Assembly (NCBI GenBank): GCA_031275145.1
Contig: JAISPE010000069.1
Location: forward strand, 1-6,149
Direction: 5' to 3'
Origin: Prevotellaceae bacterium
GTDB lineage: Bacteria > Bacteroidota > Bacteroidia > Bacteroidales > UBA932
DNA length: 6,149 nucleotides
Part shown: positions 1-6,130 of the stretch, piece by piece
Layout: each line of letters opens with the position of its first letter
How positions within the stretch are numbered: the first letter of the stretch is position 1
Translations under genes and position numbers: made by a program
The notes under the pieces: generated by a model
Told to the model about the DNA's origin: nothing
The model's input: only the letters and a program-made list of their open reading frames with translations
The model's database searches: none

Positions 1-76
1 AAAAAAAGATTTAGCCCGAAAAACAGTCAGATATAAACCATTTAGGAAAAATATAGTCATATTGTGAAAAAAAGCG

Positions 77-84
77 TAATTTTG
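77..84 (+). promoter_or_regulatory. Bacteroidota-type -7 promoter element ahead of bamD
   Basis: TAATTTTG matches the TAnnTTTG consensus of the primary Bacteroidota sigma factor exactly and is followed by C, as is common in such promoters. Transcription would start near base 90, leaving a leader of about 20 bases before the ATG at 112. I see no convincing -33 TTTG box at the expected distance: the only TTG, at 62-64, is too close. If real, this element lies inside the longest open frame from the GTG at 64, which argues against that start. Confidence 0.45.
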
Positions 85-111
85 CGGCCTGATATGATGT
101 GTAAAAAGTGT

Positions 112-945
112 ATGTATAGATTAAAAAATGAGAGTATATTGCTGGTTTTAATAAGTTTGCTGGTTTCCGGATGCGCCGGTTACAATAAAATATTAAAAAA
201 TCCCGACCCCGAAAAACGGTATTCTGCCGGACTGGAATTTTACAATAATAAAAAATATTCCAAATCTACGCCTCTGTTTGAATCGTTAAACGCTGTTTAT
301 GACGGTCAGCCGCGTGGCGATACGGTGGCTTTCTACATCGCCAAAGGCTATTACATAATGAGCGATTATTATTCGGCGGAAAGTGCGCTGGAACGGTTTA
401 CGCGTACCTTTGGGCGCAGTAATTTTGCCGAAGAAGCTTATTACATGCGTGCGGTCAATCTCCACAGAATGTCTTCGCGGGCCTCTTTGGATCAGAGTAA
501 TACGATAGATGCAATAACTGCTTTCGACGTATTTAACACCAAATTCCCGAACTCGGAACTTGGGAAGGACAGGGATTATCTGGGCGAACTGAAAGGGCGT
601 CTGGAAGAAAAATCGTACATGGCTGCCAAACTGTATTTTCAAATCGAAGACTATAAGGCGGCTATAGTAGCTTTACGCAACAGTATCAGGGAATTTCCCC
701 ACAGCAAATATAACGAGGAACAGTCGTTTTTAATGCTGAAAGCAAGCTATATATATGCAAAAAAGAGTATCAGAAAAATGCAGCCCGAAAGATATATCGC
801 TACGATTGACGAATATTACAATTTTGTGAGCGAATATCCCGATTCAAAGTACAAAGCCGAAGCCGAGACCATGTACAGCGAATCTTTGCTGTTTACGCAA
901 AGACGTGGAATAGATTTGAGTAACGAATTAAATATAAAACAATAA
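112..945 (+). CDS. bamD: Outer membrane protein assembly factor BamD (YfiO-type TPR lipoprotein)
   Basis: This is the lipoprotein partner of BamA in the outer-membrane beta-barrel assembly machine, anchored in the inner leaflet of the outer membrane. The signal peptide has a short charged start (MYRLKNES), a hydrophobic core (ILLVLISLL) and a lipobox LVSGC, with the lipidated Cys at residue 21 (codon 172-174). The mature part carries consecutive TPR-like helical pairs: around DPEKRYSAGLEFYNNKKY, then AFYIAKGYYIMSDYYSAESAL, then IDAITAFDVFNTKFPNS, then AAKLYFQIEDYKAAIVALR, then a last EYPDSKYKAEAE unit. The frame stays open upstream to a GTG at 64, with ATGs at 94 and 97. I chose 112 because it gives a normal 20-residue lipoprotein signal and lies downstream of the -7 element at 77-84. 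The 278-residue product fits the family. It is first in the cluster, 12 bases before rpoZ. Confidence 0.88.
   Translation: MYRLKNESILLVLISLLVSGCAGYNKILKNPDPEKRYSAGLEFYNNKKYSKSTPLFESLNAVYDGQPRGDTVAFYIAKGYYIMSDYYSAESALERFTRTFGRSNFAEEAYYMRAVNLHRMSSRASLDQSNTIDAITAFDVFNTKFPNSELGKDRDYLGELKGRLEEKSYMAAKLYFQIEDYKAAIVALRNSIREFPHSKYNEEQSFLMLKASYIYAKKSIRKMQPERYIATIDEYYNFVSEYPDSKYKAEAETMYSESLLFTQRRGIDLSNELNIKQ
885..918 (+). promoter_or_regulatory. Possible internal promoter for rpoZ
   Basis: Inside the 3' end of bamD, TTTG (885-888) is followed after 22 bases by TAGATTTG (911-918). This matches the Bacteroidota -33 TTTG / -7 TAnnTTTG arrangement at the long end of the reported spacing. The predicted start near 925 would give rpoZ and the genes behind it a leader of about 33 bases. 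A six-base consensus turns up by chance about once or twice per strand in a window of this size, so this is only a candidate. Confidence 0.2.
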
Positions 946-957
946 AAACAATTAATT

Positions 958-1284
958 ATGGTGGATATAAAAAGATATAATGCGCCTTCGAATACGGTAA
1001 CCCGCGATATCGAAAAATTTACTGCTCCGACAGGGAATATCTATGAAAGCGTGATGATTATATCGAAACGCGCGAATCAGATTGCCGCGGAATTGAAGCA
1101 GGAACTCTCGAAAAAACTGGAAGAATTTTCCAGTATAAGCGATAATCTGGAAGAAGTATTCGAAAACAGAGAGCAAATCGAAATGTCTAAATATTACGAA
1201 AAGCTCCCTAAAGCGGGATTACTTGCTACCCAGGAATTTCTGGAAGGGAAAATATATTTCAGGAAAGCGGAATCCAGCAAATAA
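958..1284 (+). CDS. rpoZ: DNA-directed RNA polymerase subunit omega (Bacteroidota type)
   Basis: This is the small omega/Rpb6-family subunit that binds the beta' C-terminus and helps assemble and stabilise RNA polymerase. The product is 108 residues. The family core NIYESVMIISKRANQI lies at residues 27-42, with the RAxQ helix that corresponds to RRARQ in E. coli omega. It is followed by a charged, probably helical stretch (ELKQELSKKLEEF, then DNLEEVFENREQIEMSKYYE). The tail LPKAGLLATQEFLEGKIYF is, from memory, typical of Bacteroidota omega proteins and absent from E. coli. The start is the ATG 12 bases after the bamD stop, in an A/T-rich leader with no Shine-Dalgarno sequence. It probably shares the bamD transcript, with a possible extra promoter at 885-918. 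The position between bamD and coaBC is the expected one. Confidence 0.9.
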   Translation: MVDIKRYNAPSNTVTRDIEKFTAPTGNIYESVMIISKRANQIAAELKQELSKKLEEFSSISDNLEEVFENREQIEMSKYYEKLPKAGLLATQEFLEGKIYFRKAESSK

Positions 1285-1324
1285 ACAGGCAAAGGCTCAA
1301 GTCATCAACAAAATTCACTGAGTC

Positions 1325-2536
1325 GTGCTCACAGGGAAACATATTTTGGTCGGAATAACAGGCGGTATTGCAGCGTATAAAGCTGCGACGCTTGTCCGTT
1401 TGCTTGTTAAAAAAAACGCGGAAGTCAAGGTTATCATGACCGAAATGGCTAAGCGTTTCATCACCCCGCTAACGATGGCGACACTCTCGAAAAATCCCGT
1501 TTTGGCTGACTTTTTCAATCCCGAAAACGGCGAGTGGAACAGTCATGTGGATTTGGGGTTATGGGCTGATGCATACATTATTGCGCCTGCCACAGCCAAT
1601 TCCGTCGGAAAGATGGCCGCCGGTATTGCCGACAACCTGCTTCTTACGGCGTATCTGTCGGCCAAATGCCCTGTATTTGTCGCTCCTGCAATGGATTTGG
1701 ACATGTACAGGCATCCCGCAACTCTTGGAAATATAGAGACGCTCCAGTCTCATGGAGATATAATTATTGAGGCTGAATCGGGAGAACTTGCAAGCGGACT
1801 TGAAGGTAAAGGCCGTATGGCTGAGCCGGAAACGATTGTCGCATGTATCGGTTCATATTTCGAAGCCCCGTTTTCGGGTTTGCGTGCATTGGTTACGGCA
1901 GGGCCTACATACGAAAAGATTGATCCGGTGCGGTTTATCAGCAATTATTCTTCGGGGAAAATGGGATATGCAATTGCCGAAACCCTTGCACAGCAGGGCG
2001 CTGACGTGATATTAGTCAGCGGACCGACGCATCTGTCGCCTCTGCATCCGAATATCAGGCGGGTTAATGTAATATCTGCCAGCGAAATGTATGAAGAATG
2101 CATGCATTTGTTTCCTTCGTGCAATATTGCTGTAATGTGTGCCGCCGTCGCCGACTTTACACCTGAAAAACAGGAAGAAAACAAGATAAAGCAAAAAACG
2201 GATTTAACGCTTTCGCTGGCAAAAACAAAGGATATCGCCGCCGAACTCGGGAAAATAAAACGGGACGGTCAAATTCTGGCAGGCTTTGCTCTGGAAACAG
2301 ATAACGAACTGAATAATGCCAGAGAAAAACTGCAATCGAAAAATCTGGATTTTATTGTGCTTAACTCCCTGAACGATACTGATTCGGGCTTCGGCATCGA
2401 TACAAATAAAATAACGATAATCGACAGCAGCGGCGAGGAAACATGGTTCGAGACGAAACCCAAAAAAGATGTAGCCCGGGATATTGCATCCCATATCCGG
2501 CAAAAATACGGACAAATAACCGATTTCGAATTATGA
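1325..2536 (+). CDS. coaBC: Bifunctional phosphopantothenoylcysteine decarboxylase / phosphopantothenate-cysteine ligase CoaBC (Dfp)
   Basis: This is a cytosolic coenzyme A biosynthesis enzyme. The C-terminal CoaB domain joins 4'-phosphopantothenate to cysteine using CTP, and the N-terminal FMN-dependent CoaC domain decarboxylates the product to 4'-phosphopantetheine. CoaC covers about residues 1-180: the FMN-binding start ILVGITGGIAAYKA, catalytic His74 in SHVDLG, APATANSVGKMA, PAMDLDMY at 121-128 and the flap SGELASGLEGKGRM at 152-165. CoaB covers about 185-395: TAGPTYEKIDPVRFISN, SSGKMG (Asn207), CAAVADF, NKIKQK at 286-291 and LAGFALET. Aligned by eye to E. coli Dfp, Asn125 is Asp124 here and flap Cys158 is Ser157; I recall both as common in Bacteroidota. 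The 403-residue length is normal. The start is a GTG: an in-frame TGA lies at 1319-1321 and the next ATG falls past the FMN-binding motif. The stop overlaps the next ATG as ATGA. Confidence 0.96.
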   Translation: MLTGKHILVGITGGIAAYKAATLVRLLVKKNAEVKVIMTEMAKRFITPLTMATLSKNPVLADFFNPENGEWNSHVDLGLWADAYIIAPATANSVGKMAAGIADNLLLTAYLSAKCPVFVAPAMDLDMYRHPATLGNIETLQSHGDIIIEAESGELASGLEGKGRMAEPETIVACIGSYFEAPFSGLRALVTAGPTYEKIDPVRFISNYSSGKMGYAIAETLAQQGADVILVSGPTHLSPLHPNIRRVNVISASEMYEECMHLFPSCNIAVMCAAVADFTPEKQEENKIKQKTDLTLSLAKTKDIAAELGKIKRDGQILAGFALETDNELNNAREKLQSKNLDFIVLNSLNDTDSGFGIDTNKITIIDSSGEETWFETKPKKDVARDIASHIRQKYGQITDFEL

Positions 2537-3438
2537 TAAGATACCTGTACATAATAATGTTTTCCATTTTACCTGCGATTTCGGTTTTATCGCAGGAACT
2601 GAGATGTAACGTTACGGTCAATGCCTCGAAAATTCAGGGAACAAACAAAAATGTTTTCAGCACATTGCAGACTTCGCTCAATGAATTTATGAACGGGACA
2701 AAATGGACTAATCATACGTTTTCGGAAGAAGAACGCATTGACTGTTCGTTTTTTATAACTGTAAATGAATACAGCGGCTCACGGTGTGCCGGGTCGCTGC
2801 AGGTGCAGGCACGACGTCCCGTATACAAATCATCGTATCAAACAATAATTCTTAATCATGTGGATGAGGATTTTACGTTTGATTATATTGAATTTGACCG
2901 CATGGATTTCGATTTGAATACTTTCAAGTCCAATATCACGTCTGTGATGGCATTTTATGCATATCTGATTTTAGGTATTGATTATGACGGTTTTTCATTG
3001 AAAGGAGGCTCGCAGTTTTTCGAAAACGCTCAAATAATCATTACCAACGCTCAGCGGGAAAATTATCCGGGATGGAATCCGTACGAAAATGCTAACAGAA
3101 AAAACCGTTACTGGATTATCGAAAACATTTTGAGCAATTCGCACAGTTACGAACGTACTGCTTATTACAAATATCACCGTATGGGACTGGACCGGCTGGC
3201 GGAAGACCCTGTCGAGGGAAGAAAACAGATTTTGCAGGCTCTTGCCGATATTCTCAGGTCTTTAGAGGAACAAACCGAAACTTCAACTCCCTATATCCGC
3301 CTGTTTTTCGATGCAAAGTCAGATGAACTGATAAATATTTTCGCCGAAGCTCCACAAACCGACAAGGCCGAGGCATACGGTCTTTTGACCGCCGTAGATT
3401 CGTTTAATCCAAATAAATATCAGAAATTAAGGAAATAA
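2533..3438 (+). CDS. porD: DUF4835 family secreted protein (type IX secretion-associated PorD)
   Basis: This is an exported protein of the DUF4835 family, which current annotation often names PorD after type IX secretion. Its molecular role is not settled. The 301-residue product starts with a Sec signal peptide (MIRYLYIIMFSILPAISVLS), with probable cleavage before QELRC at residue 21; there is no lipobox. Family hallmarks run in order: KIQGTNKNVFSTLQTSLNEF, RIDCSFFITVNEY, SLQVQARRPVYKSSYQT, FKSNITSVMAFYAYLILGID, FSLKGG, NRYWIIENIL, YKYHRMGLDRL, FFDAKSDELINIF and a NPNKYQKL tail. The frame extends upstream to 2443 inside coaBC, but the ATG at 2533, overlapping the coaBC TGA by four bases, gives the signal peptide and implies translational coupling. 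The gene also sits beside coaBC in Bacteroidota that I believe lack a full secretion system, so it does not prove type IX secretion here. Confidence 0.85.
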   Translation: MIRYLYIIMFSILPAISVLSQELRCNVTVNASKIQGTNKNVFSTLQTSLNEFMNGTKWTNHTFSEEERIDCSFFITVNEYSGSRCAGSLQVQARRPVYKSSYQTIILNHVDEDFTFDYIEFDRMDFDLNTFKSNITSVMAFYAYLILGIDYDGFSLKGGSQFFENAQIIITNAQRENYPGWNPYENANRKNRYWIIENILSNSHSYERTAYYKYHRMGLDRLAEDPVEGRKQILQALADILRSLEEQTETSTPYIRLFFDAKSDELINIFAEAPQTDKAEAYGLLTAVDSFNPNKYQKLRK

Positions 3439-3480
3439 AAGAAATCCGAACATGTTTAATTACACTTTATTATAATTATA
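3439..3480 (+). promoter_or_regulatory. AT-rich leader of thrB with tandem TATAAT units
   Basis: The 42-base gap between porD and thrB becomes almost pure A/T. It ends in two abutting TATAAT hexamers (3471-3476 and 3477-3482), the second running into the ATG at 3481; TATAATTATA (3471-3480) is also a perfect palindrome. It contains no TAnnTTTG element, no leader peptide rich in Thr/Ile codons and no attenuator hairpin, so threonine-responsive attenuation is not supported. It may act only as an unstructured ribosome-entry leader, which is common in this phylum. Confidence 0.2.
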
Positions 3481-4476
3481 ATGCAAGACAATTTGAACTC
3501 TATTATTATGAAAGACGGAATATCCGGCGCAGGCAGGCCTGTTTTGACGGTCCGTGTTCCTGCAACATCCGCAAATCTGGGAGCAGGTTTTGACTGTATC
3601 GGCGTTGCGCTCAGTCTTTGGAATACTTTTGAACTGTATCATGTTCCCGAACAGAAGGAACATATTACAATTGAATCATACGGGGAAGCGGCTGACAAAC
3701 TGCCGAAGGATCACACCAATACCATCGCCAGAGTTCTGTTTGAGGAACTCGACGAAACACTCGGACAAACCGCTCCCGGACCCCTCAAAATCGTTTGTCA
3801 CAACAATGTACCCTGCGGCAGCGGATTAGGATCAAGCTCTACGGCTGTCATTGCAGGACTTGTTTTTGCACATGCCATCGCCCGTCGCGAACTGACCTGC
3901 GAAAACGTTGATACGCTGAAACGCGCCGTATTATCCCGCTCAGTAGAAATCGAAGGACATGGAGATAATGTCGTTCCGGCGCTTATGGGCGGTCTTGTCG
4001 TGGTTACACGCTCGGCAAACGGACGGTTGCTGACGCACAAGGTTCCCACGCAAAACCAGCGTGTTGTAGTATGCGTACCCGATTTTGCATTTCTTACTTC
4101 AAAATCGCGTGCTGTGCTTCCGCCTGCCTTGCCGCGTTCCGACGCTATTCATAACATCGGTCATGCGGTGATAACAATAGAAGCCTTGCGTACGGGAAAT
4201 TTGAAACTGCTGTCCAAAGCGCTTGACGATAAAATGCACGAGCCGTACCGGTTCCCTGCTATCCCGGGAGCTATCGAAGCCCGCGAGGCAGCGCTTGATA
4301 ACGGGGCTGTTGCAGCGTGTTTAAGCGGCGCTGGACCGGGAATACTGTCTTTCGTTGAAAACAGTCACGAACGTGTGGGCGAAGCTATGAAAAACTGTTT
4401 TGCAGAGGCAGGATTAAGCGCGCGTTACTGGATTTTAGATATCAACGAATCCGGCACAGAGATTGTTTTAGGTTAA
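3481..4476 (+). CDS. thrB: Homoserine kinase ThrB (GHMP kinase family)
   Basis: This enzyme phosphorylates L-homoserine with ATP to give O-phospho-L-homoserine, the substrate of the threonine synthase encoded next. GHMP-kinase features are clear: the N-terminal motif VRVPATSANLGAGFDCIG (24-41), the phosphate-binding loop VPCGSGLGSSSTAVIAGL (110-127), EGHGDNVVPALMGGLVVV (158-175), the homoserine kinase segment SKSRAVLPPALPRSDAIHN (207-225), HEPYR (253-257) and the C-terminal glycine motif CLSGAGPGILSF (280-291). SANLGAG replaces the more usual SANLGPG. The 331-residue product is somewhat longer than the E. coli enzyme, partly because of about 20 extra residues at the start. The in-frame ATG at 3508 (MKDGISG...) would trim nine of these and cannot be excluded. 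The stop lies 12 bases before thrC. Many Bacteroidales use an ApgM-like homoserine kinase instead, so the GHMP form is informative. Confidence 0.93.
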   Translation: MQDNLNSIIMKDGISGAGRPVLTVRVPATSANLGAGFDCIGVALSLWNTFELYHVPEQKEHITIESYGEAADKLPKDHTNTIARVLFEELDETLGQTAPGPLKIVCHNNVPCGSGLGSSSTAVIAGLVFAHAIARRELTCENVDTLKRAVLSRSVEIEGHGDNVVPALMGGLVVVTRSANGRLLTHKVPTQNQRVVVCVPDFAFLTSKSRAVLPPALPRSDAIHNIGHAVITIEALRTGNLKLLSKALDDKMHEPYRFPAIPGAIEAREAALDNGAVAACLSGAGPGILSFVENSHERVGEAMKNCFAEAGLSARYWILDINESGTEIVLG

Positions 4477-4488
4477 ATCCGGGATTTT

Positions 4489-5859
4489 ATGCGATTTACA
4501 AGCACACGGGGCGGCGATACCGCTACTTTTAGCGAAGCGGTCATCAAAGGATTGGCAGGCGACGGAGGACTGTTTGTGCCGGAAACGATGCCGGATATCA
4601 GTTCATATTTAACGCGCTGGCGCGGATTGCCTTATACGGAACTGGCTTATTCTTTTCTCTCGCTTTTTGCTACGGATATTTCCGGTAATGAATTGCGTCA
4701 CTGTGTCGAAAATGCATACGGCGCTTTCCCCGACCCGAAAACTCCGGCTCCGTTAGTCGAACTGAATACCGGTTTGCATGTCCTGGAATTATTCCACGGA
4801 CCTACGCTCGCTTTTAAGGATTTTGCACTGCAACTGCTTGGACAGCTTTATGGCCGGCATATACGAAATACGGGACAGCCGGTTAATATCCTCGGCGCTA
4901 CCTCAGGAGATACAGGCTCGGCAGCTATTCACGGAATGCTGAAACAGCCCGGTACTCACAGTTTTATCCTTTATCCGGAAGGCGGTATAGCCGGATTGCA
5001 GGAACGGCAAATAGCGTGTACGGGTTCGCCTCTCGTGCATCCTTTCGCTGTACGGGGCAGTTTCGACGAAGCACAAAGCATTGTTAAACAGATTTTCGGC
5101 GATGCAGCATTTTCTTCTGCATATTCGCTTACGGCCGTCAACTCTATAAATATTGCACGTATTCTTGCTCAATGTATTTATTATCTGGATACAGTACTTA
5201 AACTTGACGTAAATGCAGACCGGCCGCTTGAGTTTATTGTGCCTACGGGTAATTTCGGCAACGTGCTTGCAGGATGGATGTTGAGTAAAATGGGGATACA
5301 GGGATTGCGGTTTTGTGTGGCGACAAATGTCAATTCCGTTGTATCGGTCTTTTTCCAGACAGGCGAATACCGTCCCGGCAAAGTTACTCCAAGTCTCGCT
5401 CCTTCCATGGATATTCAGCAGGCGTCAAATTTCGAAAGATGGCTGTGGTGGCATTTCAGTGGCGACAGTGTCCGGGTATGCAAGGTGATGAACGCTTTGC
5501 GGCGCGACGGCAACTTTATCCTGAATGAAATACCTGCCGATAACGATATTATCCGTACAGCATCCTGCGATAATGACGGTATCAAAACATGGATTGAACG
5601 AATATGGAACGACAAAAATTATCTGATTGACCCTCACACCGCCTGCGCTTTTACAGCAGTACGCGAAAATGTGCGTACGGTGATACTTGCAACGGCTCAT
5701 CCTGCTAAATTCCCGGAAACAATTATCTCGGTAACAGGACAGTCTCCAAAACATCCGTCTCTGGAAGTATTAAAGCAACGAACCGTAACAAAACAAATCC
5801 TGCCGGCAGATACCGAAACGGTAAAAGCAGCAATCGCCAGAATACTGGACATCCGGTGA
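4489..5859 (+). CDS. thrC: Threonine synthase ThrC (PLP-dependent, Thr4-like subtype)
   Basis: This enzyme converts O-phosphohomoserine and water to L-threonine and phosphate, the last step of threonine synthesis. The N-terminal domain opens with MRFTSTRGG and GLAGDGGLFVPE (21-32). The PLP Schiff-base lysine is Lys110 in HGPTLAFKDFALQLLG. GATSGDTGSAA (136-146) and the phosphate-binding loop PTGNFGN (252-258) complete the fold-type II cofactor site. SPSMDIQ-type sequence (APSMDIQQASNFERWLW, 304-320), DPHTACAF (381-388) and TAHPAKFPETI (402-412) follow. The long 456-residue form, with AVNSINIARILAQ and SNFERWLW, resembles yeast Thr4 and alphaproteobacterial enzymes more than E. coli or Bacteroides ThrC (SANSIN, AMDV), as recalled from those sequences. 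The ATG 12 bases after the thrB stop fits the family N-terminus, and cotranslation with thrB is likely. The gene is intact. Confidence 0.95.
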   Translation: MRFTSTRGGDTATFSEAVIKGLAGDGGLFVPETMPDISSYLTRWRGLPYTELAYSFLSLFATDISGNELRHCVENAYGAFPDPKTPAPLVELNTGLHVLELFHGPTLAFKDFALQLLGQLYGRHIRNTGQPVNILGATSGDTGSAAIHGMLKQPGTHSFILYPEGGIAGLQERQIACTGSPLVHPFAVRGSFDEAQSIVKQIFGDAAFSSAYSLTAVNSINIARILAQCIYYLDTVLKLDVNADRPLEFIVPTGNFGNVLAGWMLSKMGIQGLRFCVATNVNSVVSVFFQTGEYRPGKVTPSLAPSMDIQQASNFERWLWWHFSGDSVRVCKVMNALRRDGNFILNEIPADNDIIRTASCDNDGIKTWIERIWNDKNYLIDPHTACAFTAVRENVRTVILATAHPAKFPETIISVTGQSPKHPSLEVLKQRTVTKQILPADTETVKAAIARILDIR

Positions 5860-5868
5860 TAATTTTAA

Positions 5869-5959
5869 TTTTTTACCGCAAAGAACACAAAGTTTTGCGC
5901 AAATATTGTCAAGACTTTGCGTCCTTTGCGCAACTCCCTGCATTTTTTGCGGTAAAAAA
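5869..5959. repeat. 91-bp nested palindromic intergenic element (CGCAAAG-type units)
   Basis: Perfect 14-bp outer arms, TTTTTTACCGCAAA (5869-5882) and TTTGCGGTAAAAAA (5946-5959), enclose a second imperfect stem pairing 5876-5893 with 5914-5931 at 15 of 18 positions. There are also two copies of TTTGCGCAA (5894-5902 and 5925-5933), itself nearly self-complementary. The units follow the pattern CGCAAAG-rich on the left and CTTTGCG-rich on the right, which I recall as a dispersed intergenic repeat in many environmental bacteria. It begins ten bases after the thrC stop. The 3' side ends in A residues on either strand, not a U-tract, so it is not a canonical intrinsic terminator, though it could still act as an mRNA 3'-end barrier. 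Confidence 0.7.
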
Positions 5960-6004
5960 GTTATTCCTCGCGCGGTGTAGTTTTGTGAGTTGGATATGCG
6001 ACCA

Positions 6005-6018
6005 GCCTGCCGGCAGGC
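6005..6018. repeat. Perfect 14-bp palindrome GCCTGCCGGCAGGC
   Basis: GCCTGCCGGCAGGC equals its own reverse complement over all 14 bases and is strikingly GC-rich within an AT-richer intergenic region. Sequences of this kind are familiar to me from dispersed repeats of uncultured Bacteroidota, where they sit beside GAAGCAATCC, as here. I see no nearby transposase or integrase. Confidence 0.6.
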
Positions 6019-6025
6019 AGACGAA

Positions 6026-6050
6026 GCAATCCGGGACGGGTCGTCATTGC
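6026..6050. repeat. Bulged hairpin with GCAAT/ATTGC arms, REP-like
   Basis: GCAAT (6026-6030) pairs with ATTGC (6046-6050). GAC (6035-6037) pairs with GTC (6043-6045) directly inside, leaving a four-base bulge on the left and a five-base loop. The flanking words GAAGCAATCC and CGTCATTGCGA are the two ends of a repeat family common in intergenic DNA of several phyla, from memory; here they appear in a shortened or mosaic arrangement. Confidence 0.4.
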
Positions 6051-6070
6051 GAATAACCGTTTCGTACCGC

Positions 6071-6130
6071 AACTGAAAGCGTGATGACGCCTGTCAAAAG
6101 TCCGAAGGACTTCAATATGAAACTTCAGTT
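6071..6130. other. Multi-hairpin structured segment of unknown role
   Basis: AACTGAA (6071-6077) is complementary to TTCAGTT (6124-6130) and encloses two perfect small hairpins: GCGT-GATG-ACGC (6079-6090) and AAGTCC-GAA-GGACTT (6098-6112). Together they could form a three-way junction in RNA or single-stranded DNA. No tRNA features or known RNA family are recognisable and no promoter is visible. It may be another dispersed repeat rather than an RNA gene; the sequence after it (6131-6149) reaches the window edge without further recognisable content. Confidence 0.35.

Noticed and set aside
2443..2532. N-terminal 30-residue extension of porD
   Set aside because: It lies entirely within the coaBC coding sequence and would bury the signal peptide. 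The ATGA overlap start at 2533 gives the expected secreted protein.
3439..3480. Threonine attenuator or riboswitch ahead of thrB
   Set aside because: The gap is only 42 bases, with no leader peptide, no Thr/Ile codon run and no GC-rich hairpin.
5425..5754. 109-residue - strand frame inside thrC
   Set aside because: It is antisense to strongly conserved threonine synthase motifs (SNFERWLW, DPHTACAF), with no domain or start context of its own, so it is a shadow of the coding frame.
5869..5959. Intrinsic terminator of the thrC transcript
   Set aside because: The stem is long but is followed by A residues rather than a run of T on both strands, and it has T residues on its 5' side. It does not fit the rho-independent pattern.
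5869..5959. CRISPR array suggested by repeated TTTGCGCAA words
   Set aside because: The words are short, only two copies exist, and they are arranged as palindrome arms, not as direct repeats separated by regular unique spacers.
5856..6056. 66-residue + strand open frame downstream of thrC (MIILIFYRKEHKVLRK...)
   Set aside because: It overlaps the thrC stop and is the translation of the palindromic repeats themselves (FYRKEHK from the left arm, FFAVKK from the right arm, QPAGRQ from the GC palindrome). It has no family resemblance and no plausible start signal.
5770..6072. 100-residue - strand open frame across the thrC end and the intergenic repeats
   Set aside because: Half of it is antisense to the conserved thrC C-terminus and the rest is repeat sequence. 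The protein has no recognisable domain.
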